Below, in pieces: positions 26,598 to 34,596 of a stretch of DNA of 64,000 nucleotides. Both the position numbers and the translations under genes were made by a program. The notes below the pieces were generated by a model that was not told the DNA's origin, searched no databases, and worked only from the letters and a program-made list of their open reading frames with translations. Within the stretch, counting starts at the first letter, position 1. Each line of letters begins with the position of its first letter. This stretch comes from Candidatus Chloroploca asiatica (GTDB lineage: Bacteria; Chloroflexota; Chloroflexia; Chloroflexales; Chloroflexaceae), in NCBI RefSeq assembly GCF_002532075.1, contig NZ_LYXE01000041.1:1-64000 (forward strand), given 5' to 3'.

Positions 26598-26740
26598 GGG
26601 CACCCGCAAGGGGTGCCCGTACCGGGCCGGGGGCGGGCCCGGTGTAGGGGCACCCCTTGCGGGTGCCCTTGCGGGTGCCTTGGCGGGTGCCCTTGCGGGT
26701 GCCCTTGCGGGTGCCCTTGCGGGTGCCTTGGCGGGGTGCA
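26598..26740. repeat. GGGGCACCCGCAAGGGGTGCCC palindromes and 12-bp tandem repeat array
   Basis: 26598-26656 holds inverted GGGCACC/GGTGCCC units around a GC-rich centre. 26657-26740 is seven tandem 12-bp units of the type TTGCGGGTGCCC (variants end in CCT or begin TGG). It is intergenic and lies between the LLM gene and the LacI-type regulator. There are no spacers, so it is not CRISPR. Confidence 0.85.
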
Positions 26741-26783
26741 TGCACGGAAGATGCAATCGCCCAACAAGCAAGGGTAGGGCGAC

Positions 26784-26812
26784 TTGACAATGATCGCTGA
26801 GCTCGTTATAAT
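26784..26812 (+). promoter_or_regulatory. consensus sigma70 promoter of the LacI-type gene
   Basis: TTGACA (26784-26789), a 17-bp spacer, TATAAT (26807-26812): an exact match to the bacterial housekeeping consensus. The expected transcription start near 26819 falls inside the operator-like dyad that follows. Confidence 0.85.
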
Positions 26813-26816
26813 CTAG

Positions 26817-26828
26817 TTAATCGGTTAA
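26817..26828. promoter_or_regulatory. LacI-family operator-like dyad
   Basis: TTAATCGGTTAA, symmetric in 10 of 12 positions around a central CG as LacI-family sites are. It covers the predicted transcription start, so binding would block the promoter. Autorepression is inferred. Confidence 0.6.
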
Positions 26829-26839
26829 GTGCTCGGTCA

Positions 26840-27871
26840 ATGGTGAGGCGAAGGCGGCGCAATGTGGCGACGATGAAGGATGTAGCTGAGCGGGCAGGCG
26901 TTTCGACGGCAACGGTTTCGTACGTGCTCAACGGTACGGGATCGGTGACGGCGGCAACCCGGCAACGGGTGTTGCAGGTGGTCGCTGAACTTGAGTATCA
27001 GCCAAATCATGCTGCCCGTAGTATGCGTTCACGCTCGCGAACCCTCGGCCTGATTTTACCCTACGGGACTGCCGGGTTGAGTACGCCAACCCTGGCAGAA
27101 CTAGTCGCAGGCTTGACTGAGGCTGCCGCGAACCACGGCTATTACCTCTTGCTCGCGGGTGATCCTGTTCAGTCTGAGCGCCTTGTTGCCACCAGTTTAG
27201 CGCGAACCGGGCGGGTGGATGGCTTTGTCTTGCTTGACCTGCGGGTTGATGACGAGCGGAGCGCTCACCTTACCGCTGCGGGCATTCTTCATGTTGGCGT
27301 TGGTGCGCCTGCCTTGGGCAATGCTTGCCCAGGCTTGAGCTTCGATCTCACCGGTGGGGCGTTGATCGCAACGCGCTCTCTGCGTACCCTGGGGCACCGC
27401 CGCATTGCCTTGATCAATCTGCCTTCTGAGCTGACCGATAGCGACCTCTTGTACCAGGGCTTTGCCAAAGCTCTGACTGAAACTGGTGAGGAGGTGGCTC
27501 CCTCATTGATTGTCGAGGCGGGGACGAGTCAAGATGATGGCCTGGCCGCGATGCAAGAGCTGCTAGCGCAACCTGAAGGGCCAACCGCAGTGCTGGCCGC
27601 AAGCGATGAACTTGCGTTTGGGGCAATGCACGCGCTGCGTGATGCCGGGATCGAGGTGGGTCGCGATGTCGCCTTGATCGGGTGTGGTGATGTTCCGCTC
27701 GCCGCCCATACGCATCCACCCCTGACGACGCTCCGTGCCCCTCGCCGCGCCCTCGGTGCGGCGCTTGCTCATACGTTGATCGCCCTAGTAGAACAGCAAC
27801 CCCTGCCATCGTTTACGCCCCTGCCGCTACAGTTGATTGTCCGTAAGACAACCTGCCCGTTACCTGAGTGA
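26840..27871 (+). CDS. LacI-family transcriptional regulator
   Basis: Protein of up to 343 aa. The N-terminal HTH reads MKDVAERAGVSTATVSYVLNG with hinge YQPNHAARSMRSRSR. A periplasmic-binding-protein-like sensor domain follows, with LGLILPYGTAGLSTP, TRSLRTLGHRRIALI and AVLAASDELAFGAMHAL. The ligand is probably a sugar, since a sugar ABC ATPase gene follows 66 bp downstream. The ATG at 26840 has no ribosome site. A GTG at 26864, with AAGG 9 bp upstream, would give the common family start M-A-T-M-K-D and may be the true one. The promoter and operator-like site directly upstream point to autorepression. Confidence 0.93.
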   Translation: MVRRRRRNVATMKDVAERAGVSTATVSYVLNGTGSVTAATRQRVLQVVAELEYQPNHAARSMRSRSRTLGLILPYGTAGLSTPTLAELVAGLTEAAANHGYYLLLAGDPVQSERLVATSLARTGRVDGFVLLDLRVDDERSAHLTAAGILHVGVGAPALGNACPGLSFDLTGGALIATRSLRTLGHRRIALINLPSELTDSDLLYQGFAKALTETGEEVAPSLIVEAGTSQDDGLAAMQELLAQPEGPTAVLAASDELAFGAMHALRDAGIEVGRDVALIGCGDVPLAAHTHPPLTTLRAPRRALGAALAHTLIALVEQQPLPSFTPLPLQLIVRKTTCPLPE

Positions 27872-27937
27872 GCGCTCGCTGATGATCCTCACGATAGTCG
27901 CTGAGGAGTTGATATTTTCTTGCCTGAGGAGGATACT

Positions 27938-29044
27938 ATGGCTGGTATTAAGTTCGAGAAGGTCTGGAAGCGCTTTGGTGAGGTCTCGGTGCTCAAGGAT
28001 CTCAATATTGACATTAATGACGGCGAGTTTCTGGTGCTCGTTGGGCCATCGGGCTGTGGTAAATCAACCGCGTTGCGCTGCCTCGCCGGTCTCGAAGAGA
28101 TTACTGATGGCAATATCTGGATTGGCGACCGCGTCGTCAATGATGTGCCCCCCAAAGATCGCGATATCGCGATGGTCTTCCAGAGCTACGCGCTCTATCC
28201 CCATATGAGCGTCTATGACAATATGGCCTTTGGCTTGAAGCTGCGCAAATTGCCCAAGACTGAAATTGACACTCGGGTCAAAGAGGCCGCCGAGATGCTC
28301 TCGATTGGGCACTTGCTCGACCGCAAGCCCAAGGCGCTCTCGGGTGGTCAGCGCCAACGTGTCGCGCTCGGACGAGCGATTGTGCGTGACCCGTCGGTCT
28401 TCTTGATGGACGAGCCGCTCTCGAACCTCGACGCCAAGTTGCGGGTGCAGACCCGCGCTGAGATCAGCCGTCTCCATCAGCGCCTCAAGACAACCTTTAT
28501 CTATGTGACTCACGATCAGACCGAGGCGTTGACGATGGGGACGCGCATTGCCGTGATGCGTGATGGCATTCTGCAGCAGCTCGACACCCCTCAGAATCTC
28601 TATGATAGCCCAGCCAATATGTTTGTGGCAGGCTTCATTGGCAGCCCTTCGATGAACTTCTTTGAGGCCAAACTCGACCGGGTACAGGGCGGTCTGGCTG
28701 TCGTGGTCGGCAAGGAGTTTGTTGTCCCTGTGCCCTCTAGTGCAACCGAGCAACTTGGGACACACGTTGGCAAGAATATCTACTTCGGCATTCGGCCCGA
28801 GGATATCCACGATGCGCACTATGTGCCGCGTGGCGTGGATGAGAGTGCGCGCCTGATGACGATGGTCAATGTCATTGAACCTCTTGGTTCGGAAGTCTAT
28901 GCCTATATCGAAAATAGCGGCAAAGAGTTTGTTGGGCGCCTCGATCCGCGTACCGGAGCCCGGACTGGTCAGCAGGTCGAGATCGTCGTGGATATGAATA
29001 AGATGCACGTCTTTGACCGCGAGACCGAAAAGGCGCTCGTCTAA
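27938..29044 (+). CDS. sugar ABC transporter ATP-binding protein (UgpC/MsmX/MalK type)
   Basis: ATPase of 368 aa that energises carbohydrate-uptake ABC transporters of the CUT1 type. Walker A is GPSGCGKST (36-44), the signature LSGGQRQRVALGRAI, Walker B VFLMDEPLSNLDA, and the switch His is in YVTHDQTEAL. The C-terminal OB-fold regulatory region (about 245-368) is present (YFGIRPEDIHDA, GSEVYAYIE). AGGAGG precedes the ATG at 27938. No permease or binding-protein gene is in the window, so this is a shared, MsmX-like ATPase serving distant transporters. The preceding LacI gene suggests sugar control. Confidence 0.93.
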   Translation: MAGIKFEKVWKRFGEVSVLKDLNIDINDGEFLVLVGPSGCGKSTALRCLAGLEEITDGNIWIGDRVVNDVPPKDRDIAMVFQSYALYPHMSVYDNMAFGLKLRKLPKTEIDTRVKEAAEMLSIGHLLDRKPKALSGGQRQRVALGRAIVRDPSVFLMDEPLSNLDAKLRVQTRAEISRLHQRLKTTFIYVTHDQTEALTMGTRIAVMRDGILQQLDTPQNLYDSPANMFVAGFIGSPSMNFFEAKLDRVQGGLAVVVGKEFVVPVPSSATEQLGTHVGKNIYFGIRPEDIHDAHYVPRGVDESARLMTMVNVIEPLGSEVYAYIENSGKEFVGRLDPRTGARTGQQVEIVVDMNKMHVFDRETEKALV

Positions 29045-29084
29045 AGTAAGGGTGAAGCACCCGCCCACGCGGACGGTACAGCGT

Positions 29085-29127
29085 CGGGTTGAAGCAGGGG
29101 CGAGTGCTTCGCCCCTACTTCAACCCG
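29085..29127. terminator. hairpin between convergent ABC ATPase and argC genes
   Basis: 19-bp arms (29085-29103, 29109-29127) with one mismatch and a 5-nt loop. The right arm includes the last codons and stop of argC. Confidence 0.55.
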
Positions 29128-30116
29128 GCGGTCTCCTCAAACCCGAGCATCAAGTTCATGCACTGCACAGCCTGCCCAGAAGCCCCTTTGAGTAGATTAT
29201 CAAGCGCCGAGACGATAATCATCCGTCCCGCCTCGATCTCCACTGGCTGAAAACCGAGGACAAAATCCATCGTCTGTTGCACATGGCGCAATTCAGGGAA
29301 GTGTCCAGTAGGCAACACGGTGATGAACGGTTCGTCACGGAAGACGTTGTAGGCTTCGTGAACCATTTCGGAGGATGTGCCTGGCTTGAGGGTGACATAG
29401 ATCGTCGAGAGAATCCCGCGATAGACTGGCAACAAGTGTGGCGAGAAGATAATATGCAGCCCGGTCTCTTGTTCCATCTCGCCGAGATGGCGATGCACCC
29501 GCCCAACGTTATAGGCACTGAAGGTCTCGTGCGTTTCACCAAAATGAGTCTTGAGCGACAACGACCGTCCCGCCCCCGAAACCCCCGATTTGCTATCAAC
29601 AATGACCGTGCGATCAGCAAACAGATCGGCCTGCACGAGCGGCCACAAGGGCAAAATCGCCGTAAGTGGATAACAACCCGTGTTGGCGACCAGGCGTGCC
29701 TCGCGGATCGCTGTGCGGTGCAACTCGGGCAAGCCGTAGACGGCGGCACTGAGCAACTCGGGGGCCGGGTGCGGCTTGCCACGGCGTCGCTCATAGTCAT
29801 CGGCATCGTGGAGCCGAAAGGTATCAGAGAAATCAATCACCCGCTTGCCCGCCTCGAGTGCCTGTTGCACCAGAGGAATAAGATCGGGAGTATTATGCGG
29901 AAGACAGGTGAAGATCAGATCTACATCCTGGAGATTGGCCTCTTCGACGGCAACCAGCGGCGTATCAATCAGGGTAGGGAAGATATCAGACAGACGTTTG
30001 CCCGCTGCTGAGCGTGCCGTAGCAAAGCTAATCTCAACCTGGGGATGGCGTACCAGCAGTTTGATCAATTCGTACCCGGTGTACCCGGTTGCCCCGTAAA
30101 TACCCACACGAGCCAT
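29115..30116 (-). CDS. argC: N-acetyl-gamma-glutamyl-phosphate reductase
   Basis: NADPH-dependent reductase of arginine biosynthesis, converting N-acetylglutamyl phosphate to the semialdehyde. Length 333 aa is standard for the long ArgC type. The N-terminal dinucleotide motif VGIYGATGYTGYELI is clear, and the catalytic Cys148 lies in VANTGCYPLTA. A conserved His region, SAYNVGRVHRHLGEMEQ, also fits. No other arg gene is nearby. A minus-strand TATAAT at 30215-30220 preceded by TG is a likely promoter 100 bp upstream. Confidence 0.95.
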   Translation of the reverse strand: MARVGIYGATGYTGYELIKLLVRHPQVEISFATARSAAGKRLSDIFPTLIDTPLVAVEEANLQDVDLIFTCLPHNTPDLIPLVQQALEAGKRVIDFSDTFRLHDADDYERRRGKPHPAPELLSAAVYGLPELHRTAIREARLVANTGCYPLTAILPLWPLVQADLFADRTVIVDSKSGVSGAGRSLSLKTHFGETHETFSAYNVGRVHRHLGEMEQETGLHIIFSPHLLPVYRGILSTIYVTLKPGTSSEMVHEAYNVFRDEPFITVLPTGHFPELRHVQQTMDFVLGFQPVEIEAGRMIIVSALDNLLKGASGQAVQCMNLMLGFEETAGLK

Positions 30117-30309
30117 AACTTTTTCCTCTGCTTTAGGGCTACCGCCCTCAAAACCCCGTGGCTGTGCTGCCCTTTTGCGCTAGCACCAGCCCGCTCTTAC
30201 GCCACGCACGGGGCATTATACCAAGAAGCCACCACTGATGTATCAATCTCAGGTATACTGAAAATGCGTCAAAGACCGGAAACCCCTAGCAAAGAGTGTG
30301 GAGGAGCGT

Positions 30310-31758
30310 ATGCCAACACGAGTGCTTATTCTTTCGGCAAGTGTTGGATCAGGTCATAAGGCAGCGGCCGCAGCGATTGAACAAGCTTTCCAGCGTTACC
30401 CTGAGTTTGAGGTGATCAATCAGGATGCGCTGCTACATACGTCCCGCATCTATCAGGTGGCCGCGACTGATGCCTATTTTGCCCTGGTCAAAGAGAATCC
30501 CTGGTCGGTTGGGTGGCTCTATGATTATAATGACGAACCTTTCAAGAACGAACGCGGACTCTCCCGCGTGCTCAATATGCTCAACGGTCAGCCTCTGGTC
30601 AAACTGATCGAAGATTACCATCCCAATATTATTATCTGCACCCACTTTATGCCCGCCGGCATTGCGGCGCAACTCTTGCTCGAAGAGCGGATCAATTCAC
30701 GCCTCGGCATTGTCACCACCGATTATGATTTTCAGGGAATGTGGCTCAGTCGTAGCTTCAATCACTATTTTGTTGCCCTTGACGAGGCGCGGGCTTTGCT
30801 GGCATCGTTTGGCGTTGACGACGAACGCATTACCGTCTCGGGTATTCCGGTTACGTCACTGTTATCGGAACCGTTTGATTGCAACGGGGTCTATGAGCGC
30901 TACAATCTCCAGGCGGATCTTCCGGTCTTGCTTGTTTCAGCGGGTGCCCTCGGTGGTGGGCCAGCCCTCGAGATTGTCGAGCAGATTATGGGCATGAAAA
31001 CACCCGTACAGACGATTGTGGTGTGTGGACGCAATCAGCCATTGCGTCAGGCTGTTACGACGATGACGGCAGCCAAGGCTGAACACTTTCGTGTGCTTGG
31101 CTTTACCAACGAAATGCCGGATCTGATGCGCGCCGCGACGCTTTTTGTGGGCAAGCCTGGCGGCTTGAGCACGGCAGAGTGTATGGCGGCAGGCTTGCCG
31201 ATGGTCGTCATTGACCCGATCCCCGGGCAGGAAGAACGCAATAGCGATCATCTGCTCGAGAACGGGGCCGCCATCCGTTGTCGCGATCTACCGGTGTTAG
31301 GCTTCAAGATCGATCAGGTGCTGCAAGAGCCTGGTCGCCTCGAAGGTCTGCGGGCTGGAACCCAACGCCTGGCGCGTCCTGATGCCGCCCGCGTGGTGAT
31401 TGAGACGCTGCTCAACGATACCACAAGCCCCTATGTCTTTGACCGTGAACAGCGCCGGCGCATTATTGCGGTGTCACGCGGCAAAACCGAGCCAGAACTG
31501 GTGGTGCCGCCGCCCCCTGATACCGTGATTCTTTATGATGATGAGACCGGGGTGCTGCTCGGCACGATTACGCCTACTCAGATGAAGTTTCTCGATACCT
31601 ATCTCGTTGAAGAACATTCGGATGACGAGACCTATTATCTCGATGAGCCAACCCTCGATTATTTGATCGAGCAGCATCCCGATCCTGAGCTGTTAACGGT
31701 CTTGCGCTCGATCCTGCGTACGCGTACCCACGTTGAAATACGCTTTGTCTTGCCATAA
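30310..31758 (+). CDS. MGDG synthase/UgtP-like diacylglycerol glycosyltransferase with C-terminal extension
   Basis: GT28-type glycosyltransferase of 482 aa. The N-terminal MGDG_synth region begins VLILSASVGSGHKAAAAAIEQAF and includes HFMPAGIAAQLL. The donor half contains VVCGRNQ, FTNEMPDLMRAATLFVGKPGGLSTAECMAAGLPMV and PGQEERN. Family members make mono- or diglycosyldiacylglycerols; in green phototrophs MGDG is a chlorosome-envelope lipid, which makes this product attractive but unproved. The last ~85 residues (from about 400, VILYDDETGVLLGTIT to VEIRFVLP) go beyond the family and form an acidic extra domain. Start ATG 30310 has GGAGG 5 bp upstream. The Nudix gene follows 12 bp later, so they form an operon. 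Confidence 0.88.
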   Translation: MPTRVLILSASVGSGHKAAAAAIEQAFQRYPEFEVINQDALLHTSRIYQVAATDAYFALVKENPWSVGWLYDYNDEPFKNERGLSRVLNMLNGQPLVKLIEDYHPNIIICTHFMPAGIAAQLLLEERINSRLGIVTTDYDFQGMWLSRSFNHYFVALDEARALLASFGVDDERITVSGIPVTSLLSEPFDCNGVYERYNLQADLPVLLVSAGALGGGPALEIVEQIMGMKTPVQTIVVCGRNQPLRQAVTTMTAAKAEHFRVLGFTNEMPDLMRAATLFVGKPGGLSTAECMAAGLPMVVIDPIPGQEERNSDHLLENGAAIRCRDLPVLGFKIDQVLQEPGRLEGLRAGTQRLARPDAARVVIETLLNDTTSPYVFDREQRRRIIAVSRGKTEPELVVPPPPDTVILYDDETGVLLGTITPTQMKFLDTYLVEEHSDDETYYLDEPTLDYLIEQHPDPELLTVLRSILRTRTHVEIRFVLP

Positions 31759-31770
31759 CAAAGGAGCTCT

Positions 31771-32304
31771 ATGGAAACCTGGGTTGAACAGCGCGAGGCC
31801 TTTCAAGGCCCGGTCTTTACCGTGGTGACGGGTGAGGCCGTGCTCGATGATGGGCAACGGGCACGTCGTGATGTGGTGCGCCATCGGGGTGGGGTCGGGG
31901 TTGTGCCAGTGCTAGACGGGCAGGTGTTGCTCGTGCGTCAGTTCCGCATCGCCGTTGAGCGCGAGACCATCGAGATTCCTGCTGGTCTGCGCGAACCTGG
32001 TGAGACGTTGGAGGCGTGCGCTGCCCGCGAACTCGCCGAAGAGGTCGGGTACGCGGCCGAACGGCTTATCCCTCTGCTGAATTATTGCACGTCCCCGGGC
32101 TTTACTGATGAGACCACGGCCATCTTTCTGGCGCTCGATCTGTATCCCGTTGCGGCAACCCCCGATTGGGATGAACGCATTCATCAGGTTGCGCTGCCCC
32201 TCGCAACCCTGCCCGAGGCACTCACCAATGGTACATTTGAGGATGGCAAAACCTTGATCGGGCTCTATGCTGCGCTGGCATGGCTTGAACGGCACGCCCA
32301 CTGA
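31771..32304 (+). CDS. Nudix hydrolase, ADP-ribose pyrophosphatase type
   Basis: Protein of 177 aa with a perfect Nudix box: Gly72, Glu78, Arg86-Glu87, Glu90-Glu91, Gly93 (GLREPGE and RELAEEVGY). The N-terminal strand pattern, VVRHRGGVGVVPVLDGQVLLVRQFR, is that of ADP-ribose/ADP-sugar pyrophosphatases. It would hydrolyse ADP-ribose or a sugar nucleotide to AMP and sugar phosphate. It follows the glycolipid synthase gene in the same operon, and AAGGAG precedes its ATG. A short hairpin overlaps the stop (32301-32323). Confidence 0.92.
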   Translation: METWVEQREAFQGPVFTVVTGEAVLDDGQRARRDVVRHRGGVGVVPVLDGQVLLVRQFRIAVERETIEIPAGLREPGETLEACAARELAEEVGYAAERLIPLLNYCTSPGFTDETTAIFLALDLYPVAATPDWDERIHQVALPLATLPEALTNGTFEDGKTLIGLYAALAWLERHAH

Positions 32305-32344
32305 GGGGTGAATCCCCTCTCAGGGTATGCTACAATGCCTGTCT

Positions 32345-34372
32345 ATGTCAGTGCTAAGCAAAACTACCCCTATTCTAATTGTGACCTTCGTTGTGTTAGG
32401 TTTTGCGGCATGCGTGCCTCAGTTGACGTCACCACGTCTGGCGGCTGAGCCACCCGGTGTGGTTGCCCCGTCGCCAACAGCTGAAACGATGGCCCCTTTT
32501 GATGCGGTGGTGCCTCTGGCGACGGTAGCCCCGATCTCCCCCGATCCTGACGTGCCCCTCAGCCTGTCTGCACCGATGTTGCAACGGTTGCATCAGTGGG
32601 GCAGTGGCGTGCCGCTGGATCTGGCACTTGGATCCGATGGCACAACGCTCTTTGTGGCGACTGCGCTGCATCTGCAACAACACGACGCAGGGTTGCTCGG
32701 GCGCATTGGCTGGCAACATGCCCTCGCGGTACCGCCGAGTGGCCTTGCCGTTGCGCCTTCGGGGGCGCTGCTGGCCCTTGCCCTTGGCAGTGACGTTGAA
32801 TTGCGCCGCCTGCACGATGGGACGGTGCTTGCGACCCTCGCGCATCGGGCCAGAGTGACTGATCTTGTGTTTGCTCCGGGGGGTGATCGCCTGGCCGTCG
32901 CACTTGCAACCGGCTCGCTTGTGATCTGGCAAGTAGAGCAACGGGTGCCCTTATCTGAATTGCGCCCGTCAGAAGGCAATGACATAAGTGGACTAACGGC
33001 GAATTTCACCAGCGTGGCCTTCAATCACGACGGTACCTATGTAGCTGCCGGTGATGCCAATGGCACGGTGACGGTCTGGCAGTTGCCTGTATCTACGCCT
33101 GTCCGTCAATTCTCCCTTGGCCTGCGCGAGGTCACCGATCTCGCCTTTACCCCCGACGGTACAACGCTCGCGGTGGCTTCCGCAGGATCGCGCAGTGAAC
33201 CAGGTTCAGTCCAGATCTGGGATGTGGTCAGTGGCTATGCCCGAGCCTATCTGACGATCATGAGTGAGACAGCGCAGCTTGCGCCGGTCACCCGGATAGC
33301 CTTTGCTTCTGATGGTCGGTCAGTGCTCGCTGGCACAACCAGCGGCGAAGTCGTACGTTGGGCGTGGCCCTCTGGACAACGCGAACGGGTGATCCAGGCG
33401 CACCGTGGGGCGCTCAGTGCCCTGGTGACGGTTCCCGGAGGGGGCTTCTTTACGGCGGGCCGCGACGGTGCGCTCAAACGCTGGAATGCCGATGGGCTGC
33501 CTCTTGATACTCTGGAAGGGGTACCTGCCGTTACCGCCGTTGCGATGACGACAAGCAATCGTCAGGTTATTACTGGTGGCGAAGACGGTAGCCTTATGCT
33601 CTGGACCCAGGAAGGTCAGTTGCGTGAGACAACCTGGGAACATCGAGGCAAAATCCACGCCCTGGCGGTGAGCCCTGACGAACGCATGCTGGCTTCAGCG
33701 GGTGCTGATGGCAGCATCCTCCTCTGGAGTCTGCCTGAAGGTACGCTGCTAACCCGACTGGCGGGACACAAAGGCCGGGTGCTTGGACTTGCCTTTGCGC
33801 AGGATGGTACCTTGCTCGCCTCGGCGGGGTTGGATGGCACGATTCGCCTCTGGCGCATACCCGAGGGCGAAGCCGTACGTAGATTGACGGTCATCGAGGA
33901 TGGCGGCCTGAATGCCACTGCCGTCCTCGGTGTTGCCTTTGCCCACCAGGGCGAAGTTGTCATTGGCACAGCCTACGATGGGTCGGTACGCCTCTTCCAG
34001 ACAAGTGCTGGAGGTGCGCCGACCGTCTTGCGTACTGCCCATGGTGGCTGGTTGATCGCGCTTGCCAATGGGGCGCACGACGAACTTGCCGCCCTTGATG
34101 ATACCGGACGCCTGTGGGTCTGGGATAAGGCTGGCACCTTGCTTGGACGGGGAGCACTCGCTGATGCAACGGCACTCGCAGCGACGGCAACAGGGCACCT
34201 GTTGACCGTCGGGCCAACAGGCGGGCTCAGCCTGTGGCAGGTTGAGGCTAATGGGCTAACCGAGCTTGCTAGTAGCCCCTGCAATGGCGATAACCTTGCC
34301 GTCACTGCTGACGATACGCTGGCTGTTGTTGGCTCACGCCGCGGATTTGTTGAGATCTGGGCCTTGCCGTAA
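32345..34372 (+). CDS. WD40-repeat lipoprotein
   Basis: Exported lipoprotein of 675 aa. Residues 1-22 are a lipoprotein signal ending VLGFAAC, with the Cys as lipidation site. A Pro/Ser/Thr linker (to about residue 70) follows. The rest is about 14 WD40-like blades, for example FTSVAFNHDGTYVAAGDANGTV, HALAVSPDERMLASAGADGS and LGLAFAQDGTLLASAGLDGTI, enough for two seven-bladed propellers. It should sit on the outer face of the membrane as a protein-interaction platform. ATG 32345 fits the signal peptide. The frame from 32327 runs through a TACAAT promoter-like sequence (32331-32336). Confidence 0.88.
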   Translation: MSVLSKTTPILIVTFVVLGFAACVPQLTSPRLAAEPPGVVAPSPTAETMAPFDAVVPLATVAPISPDPDVPLSLSAPMLQRLHQWGSGVPLDLALGSDGTTLFVATALHLQQHDAGLLGRIGWQHALAVPPSGLAVAPSGALLALALGSDVELRRLHDGTVLATLAHRARVTDLVFAPGGDRLAVALATGSLVIWQVEQRVPLSELRPSEGNDISGLTANFTSVAFNHDGTYVAAGDANGTVTVWQLPVSTPVRQFSLGLREVTDLAFTPDGTTLAVASAGSRSEPGSVQIWDVVSGYARAYLTIMSETAQLAPVTRIAFASDGRSVLAGTTSGEVVRWAWPSGQRERVIQAHRGALSALVTVPGGGFFTAGRDGALKRWNADGLPLDTLEGVPAVTAVAMTTSNRQVITGGEDGSLMLWTQEGQLRETTWEHRGKIHALAVSPDERMLASAGADGSILLWSLPEGTLLTRLAGHKGRVLGLAFAQDGTLLASAGLDGTIRLWRIPEGEAVRRLTVIEDGGLNATAVLGVAFAHQGEVVIGTAYDGSVRLFQTSAGGAPTVLRTAHGGWLIALANGAHDELAALDDTGRLWVWDKAGTLLGRGALADATALAATATGHLLTVGPTGGLSLWQVEANGLTELASSPCNGDNLAVTADDTLAVVGSRRGFVEIWALP

Positions 34373-34405
34373 GCGTAAACGCCTCGCGGCGGGAGCAAGA
34401 AAATG

Positions 34406-34461
34406 GTTGGTTCTGGCGAACAAGGCCCGCTTTGCTGGGCCTCGTTCGCCAGAACCAACCG
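34406..34461. terminator. 24-bp-arm hairpin with CCCGC-TTT-GCTGG apex
   Basis: Arms 34406-34429 and 34438-34461 pair with a single mismatch. It lies 33 bp after the WD40 gene stop, between convergent genes. Member of the apex-conserved family. Confidence 0.75.
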
Positions 34462-34462
34462 C

Positions 34463-34596
34463 CCCTAGACGCAATACCTTGCAAATAAGGCGGCTCTTTT
34501 GACGCAAAGGCGCAAAGGCGCAAAGGTTTTTGCGTAGGTGAGCTTCACCCTTCGCGTCTTCGCGTGAGCTTATTTGCAAAGTATTGCCCCTAGACG
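34463..34596. repeat. dispersed repeat (GCGCAAAGG/CTTATTTGC family), full inverted copy
   Basis: Arms GCAATACCTTGCAAATAAG (34472-34490) and its near complement (34569-34587) enclose three GCGCAAAGG-like units. CCCCTAGAC occurs as a direct repeat at 34463-34471 and 34587-34595. Related copies: 8264-8348 and 38878-38920. Its end overlaps the rarD stop codon. Confidence 0.75.

Noticed and set aside
26657-26740. Possible CRISPR array
   Set aside because: The 12-bp units are head-to-tail without spacers and no cas gene is present; it is a simple tandem repeat.
26576-26790. Repeat-coded frames (His-Pro-Gln-Gly type peptides)
   Set aside because: They are readings of the 12-bp tandem array in several frames and have no independent coding support.
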